From NCBI GenBank assembly GCA_963931865.1, contig OZ007515.1:4823321-4887320 (forward strand): a DNA stretch of 64,000 nt. The letters are read 5' to 3'. The notes below the pieces were generated by a model that was not told the origin of the DNA, ran no database searches, and was given only the letters and a program-made list of their open reading frames with translations. Position 1 is the stretch's first letter, and each line of letters begins with the position of its first letter. This document shows, one piece after another, positions 60,585-64,000 of this stretch. The stretch is from Axinella damicornis. Taxonomy: Eukaryota; Porifera; Demospongiae; Axinellida; Axinellidae. A program made the position numbers and the translations under genes.

Positions 60585-63471
60585 ATGAGTGCAGGTCCGG
60601 TCGTAGACCCTGTGGCGTTCGTAAATCGCCTGGAAAAGCTGTACAGTTCCTGGGAGGTGAGTGAGAGCGAGAGTATCAGAGTATGAATGGGTGGGCTTTA
60701 ATAAGAACTCAGAGCCAGTCACATGCATCCTTACTTGATCCTCCCATGCAATACTGGTCTTGCTAGCCAGACAATTCGATGAGTCACTCCTGTAAACATT
60801 GCACTCATAGCAAATGTTGGTTTTATGACCCTGCATATTGGAAAAGTGCATTAGACATGCTGTGTGTCTTGCAATAAATATTTGTGGGCCAGATATTCAT
60901 CGGGCCTGGGGCAGGGGGAAGGAACATCTGCTCACTATTGAGTAAAGATGCATGTGACTGACTGAGTTTGTATTAAAGCCCATCCACATTACATGATCTA
61001 GTTGTCAGTGTATATATAACCACTATATGCAGGAGTTGGACACAGTCACAGGGTCAGGTGCTGTGTCTGTGTGATTTGCCCGTCTCAGCAGTATATATGC
61101 GGTCACAGGTTTAGAAATTCTACCACGGATGTAATTACATGATTGTACTATTCAATGAGCTGAGTAGTGCTACACAATATATAGCAACACAGTCTATCTC
61201 AACATGTGTTGCAATGTACAATGTTCAACGAAATTCATGAGTGCACTCTCTCAGTGTATTGCTGACCACAGCTGTGCATACTTTGTGGAAAGTGTATATA
61301 ACTAGGGGAATGCATTGTATTGTGCAGTAGCCTTGTACCCAGGCCCACATGCGGAACGTGGACCGCGTGTGGGCCTGGGTACGAGGCTATGGTGTGCAGA
61401 ATGTTGAGCATTTGCATGCACATGACTGTACGTCACAGAACGTTGATTGAGAATAGAACAACCTCAGGCCACAGAATACTATCATACAGGTCTTCTCGTT
61501 CTCTGCTGATGCCAGATCTGGGCATCACTGGTCACACATGGGCCGTGAGTCGAGCGCTGGCCAGCCACTGAGTTCCCATTCTCTGGCAATACCCGAAGCA
61601 GTCGAACAGGCACATGATCCCCCCACCGCGCGCTATATCCTTGTTGAGGTAGACTGTTCCGTGTCTCAGTCAGACAGTCTCTGGCTCCAAGTCGATGTTG
61701 CAATTGCACAATGGGTGAGTTCGAGTCGAATTAATGGCATGACGCAATGACACGCAAAATAGGAGCAGGAAGTGATTTACGGCACGACGTACATGTACGA
61801 TAGTATAATATAATATATAGAAAATTTAGTGAGTATACACAACATGCTCTGTATACTACTGAGTGCCCACTTCCCTCCATGCAAACCTTGTCTCTGCCAT
61901 AAGTACAGTTGATGTGGATATTGACCATCGTGATGTAGTGCCCTCCAATTGCTGGAGTTCATCTATCTTTGTCCTTGTCAGTGTGTACTGGCAGCTGTGA
62001 CTGAGTAGCATTCTGGCTACCCAAAACTGCCTGCAGCAGCACTGTGACCTTTGACCTTGGCTGTGACCTTTGACCTTTCTGTGACCTTTGACCTTGGCTG
62101 TGACCTTTTGACCTTTCTGTGACCTTTTGACCTTGGCTGTGACCTTTTGACCTTTCTGTGACCTTTTGACCTTGGCTGTGACCTTTTGACCTTTCTGTGA
62201 CCTTTTGCCCTAGACTTGATAGCAACACTGTACATAAGACACTCATTTCCAGTATGCTGTCGTGTCTTGCTGCTCAAATGAGCTATGTATACGTAATTGT
62301 CATGACATTACATCCGTGGCCTAAGAAGGATGCTATAGTCTCATGTTAATACGAGACTTGACCACCGTAATGTTAGAAAAATTGTCTGCTTCATCAACAC
62401 TCCCCTATGCAGTGTGAGGACGAGGATGAGGATGAAAATCAGTGGAAGAAGGTGGATGCCTTGTCAGTCGTTGTAGGCAAAGATGAAGATGTTCTCTACT
62501 CGAAATCTACTGCTCTGCAGGTGGGTGTAGACTCAGGCCTGTTATTAATCCTCTTGTTCATTTATACTGATGTTACAGTAATTACTATAACTAGTGAAAT
62601 GTGCTTTTGAATTCATTACTATAGCCACCCCGCAATAAAAGAAACCATAAGTTAGTTTTTATTGCTGGATACCTGACCTCTTGAATCAGAATGGTAGGTT
62701 TATTGATGGCATGCAACTCTCCCTACCTATCCAGCAGTAATTTGATTTAGCAAACCTCCTTTCATCGTCAAAAGAAGGCTGTATTCGTTGCTTTTCTTCA
62801 TCCAGCTTCATTGATGCACGTGTGTTTTCATTAGGCACATGCTCATCGCCAGCTCATTAGTAGGTGTGGTTTGGATGGAAGTAAAGCTGCAAAGCTGAAG
62901 TTGGGGTTTAACATGATCACGCTGGCTCCACAATTTGTGTATTACCAATAGATGTCACCTAGTTCATACTACAGCCAGTACCAATCGAGTAGAGTCTGAT
63001 ATCAGAAGCTCAGTTCTTACCAACCATATGCATGTGCCCACACACCCATGCAAGTAATGTGTGACGGATATACCATATTATAATTATTTATACACAAACG
63101 CAACGTGAGTATACGTGTGTGTACAGCATGACAATTGCTTCACACTAAGGCGCTTGGCAGTAAACTGGTAATTTTTTCATACTAACATATACGTAATTTG
63201 ACTATAATTATGCCCCAAATGTTGTATAATTGCACTCTATTTAGTGCCCCTTGTTACACCATGTATGTGTTGTAATGGAGTCTATTTCCTTCTACCTTGT
63301 CTCCAGACATGGTTGTTTGGGTATGAACTAGCAGATACTCTCTGTTTGTTCTGTGCCAATGACATCCACATCCTGTCAAGCAAGAAGAAGATTGAGTTTA
63401 TGAGGCCGCTTGAGTCGGCTCTCGCCAAGAGGAATGATCTCCCAGATCTCCAGCTACACATGAGGAATAAG
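60585..63471 (+). CDS. SUPT16H: FACT complex subunit SPT16, N-terminal exons (partial)
   Basis: Three exons in phase 0: 60585-60656, 62413-62520, 63307-63471, encoding 115 residues; the gene continues past the right edge. The start reads [17 protein letters not shown], then [20 protein letters not shown], then [16 protein letters not shown] and [11 protein letters not shown]. These match the start of the inactive aminopeptidase-like domain of SPT16 in block order; VDA..V.VG.DE...Y.KS.ALQ and TWLFGYEL are hallmarks. With SSRP1/Pob3 it reorganises nucleosomes in transcription and replication. An acidic insert (CEDEDEDE) starts exon 2. The third donor is GTGCAC, less usual. Confidence 0.92.
61328..61389. 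mobile_element. Hairpin element, TAGCCTCG family (62 bp)
   Basis: TAGCCTTGTACCCAGGCCCA and complement, loop near CACATGCGGA. Flanks TATTGTGCAG and TGGTGTGCAG agree at 8 of 10. In SPT16 intron 1. Confidence 0.85.
62043..62210 (+). repeat. Minisatellite of TGACCT half sites
   Basis: About eight units of CTGTGACCTTTGACCT(T/TT)(GG/CT). The first three contain TGACCT-T-TGACCT, the DR1 nuclear-receptor arrangement (AGGTCA on the other strand); later units have a two-base spacer. TGACCTTGG also fits extended SF1/ERR-type half sites. In SPT16 intron 1. Confidence 0.9.
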
Positions 63472-63539
63472 GTGCACCATATGCAATTTGTGTCACTCTA
63501 TTTCGACATTTTTTTAATACCTATGACTCCACAGGAAGG

Positions 63540-63766
63540 AAATATGCGCCTATAAGCAAGATGCACCTAATAACACACATAATAATAATGACATTCCTCG
63601 AATAGTAAGTGCGCTTCAATTTGAATATAGCTGTTTTGCACTCCGAAGGATCGAAAATGGCAGAGTTTCTGGAAGAAGACTGCAGCGCTTACCTGGGACG
63701 AGAGTTGTACCTGCGCCTAACAGTGAATATGCGCCTATAAGTGAGATGCGCCTAATAACACGTGAC
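63540..63766. repeat. Two-copy direct repeat
   Basis: ATATGCGCCTATAAG followed by AGATGC(A/G)CCTAATAACAC occurs at 63541-63578 and 63728-63764. No coding signal is seen between the copies. Confidence 0.7.
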
Positions 63767-63839
63767 TACGGTAGTCATATGTCTAGGGCTGAACCTAATG
63801 TTGTGTCCGGTATAGCTCTTGAATTTTTGTCCCACTTGA

Positions 63840-64000
63840 ATTTTTGCTGCCCCCCCCCCCCCCCCCCCCCCTCTTCAATAATAGCCATGAAGTATTCTGT
63901 ATGCAAGGAACTCGTGTCTCCCCTCTTACATGTACTTGCCCCCCCCCCCCCACCTTCAGTAATAGCCATGAAGTATTCTGTATGCAAGGAACTCATGCCT
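63840..64000. repeat. Tandem repeat with poly(C), cut by window edge
   Basis: About 1.5 copies of a roughly 80-bp unit: poly(C), then TTCA(A/G)TAATAGCCATGAAG and ATTCTGTATGCAAGGAACTC. Continues past 64000. Confidence 0.85.

Overview
This is eukaryotic, metazoan DNA. Genes are split by GT-AG introns of about 70 bp to 4 kb, and their products belong to animal families: an AMFR/gp78-type ubiquitin ligase, PLB1-type GDSL lipases, a large lipid transfer protein, an ABHD8-type hydrolase, a mucolipin (TRPML) channel and SPT16 of FACT. The many short DNA-transposon relics, minisatellites and poly(G) runs suggest a marine invertebrate. I favour a sponge, but that is an inference and not shown by any single feature.

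Layout from left to right. 1-2566: N-terminal part of an AMFR-like gene (minus strand), running off the left edge. 2792-8276 and 9294-12548: two complete ten-exon PLB1-like secreted lipase genes. 12549-17400: repeats, several non-autonomous DNA transposons and one orphan first exon. 17450-28952: an 11-exon secreted large lipid transfer protein (vitellogenin/MTP superfamily) with a TATA box; its introns hold a TTA-flanked element carrying a cysteine-rich ORF and a foldback element with a 9-bp target duplication. 29395-32609: third PLB1-like gene. 33173-36400: degraded non-LTR retrotransposon (minus). 36400-41000: tandem repeats and a piggyBac-like relic. 41046-45341: ABHD8-like hydrolase (minus). 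45606-47219: intronless-looking 537-residue protein with an internal duplication, unrecognised. 47536-58988: mucolipin (minus, 14 recognised exons). 60585-63471: first three coding exons of SPT16, running off the right edge.

The lipases and the lipid transfer protein form a physical lipid-handling cluster: three secreted phospholipase/lipase paralogues with the same intron positions and phases bracket a secreted lipid carrier. AMFR-like/PLB-A and ABHD8-like/45606 are divergent pairs separated by only about 225-265 bp and probably share promoters.

The most unusual signal is a scattered family of at least ten near-perfect hairpins, 31-137 bp long, that share ends TAGCCTCGTTCCCAGG...CCTGGGAACGAGGCTA, vary symmetrically in size, and are often flanked by 8-10-bp direct repeats; a sister family has ends TAGTCTCGGTACCAGA. 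A second dispersed system is a composite element with a fixed head, a fixed hairpin tail and a roughly 29-bp minisatellite core, present in four clear copies and one diverged copy.
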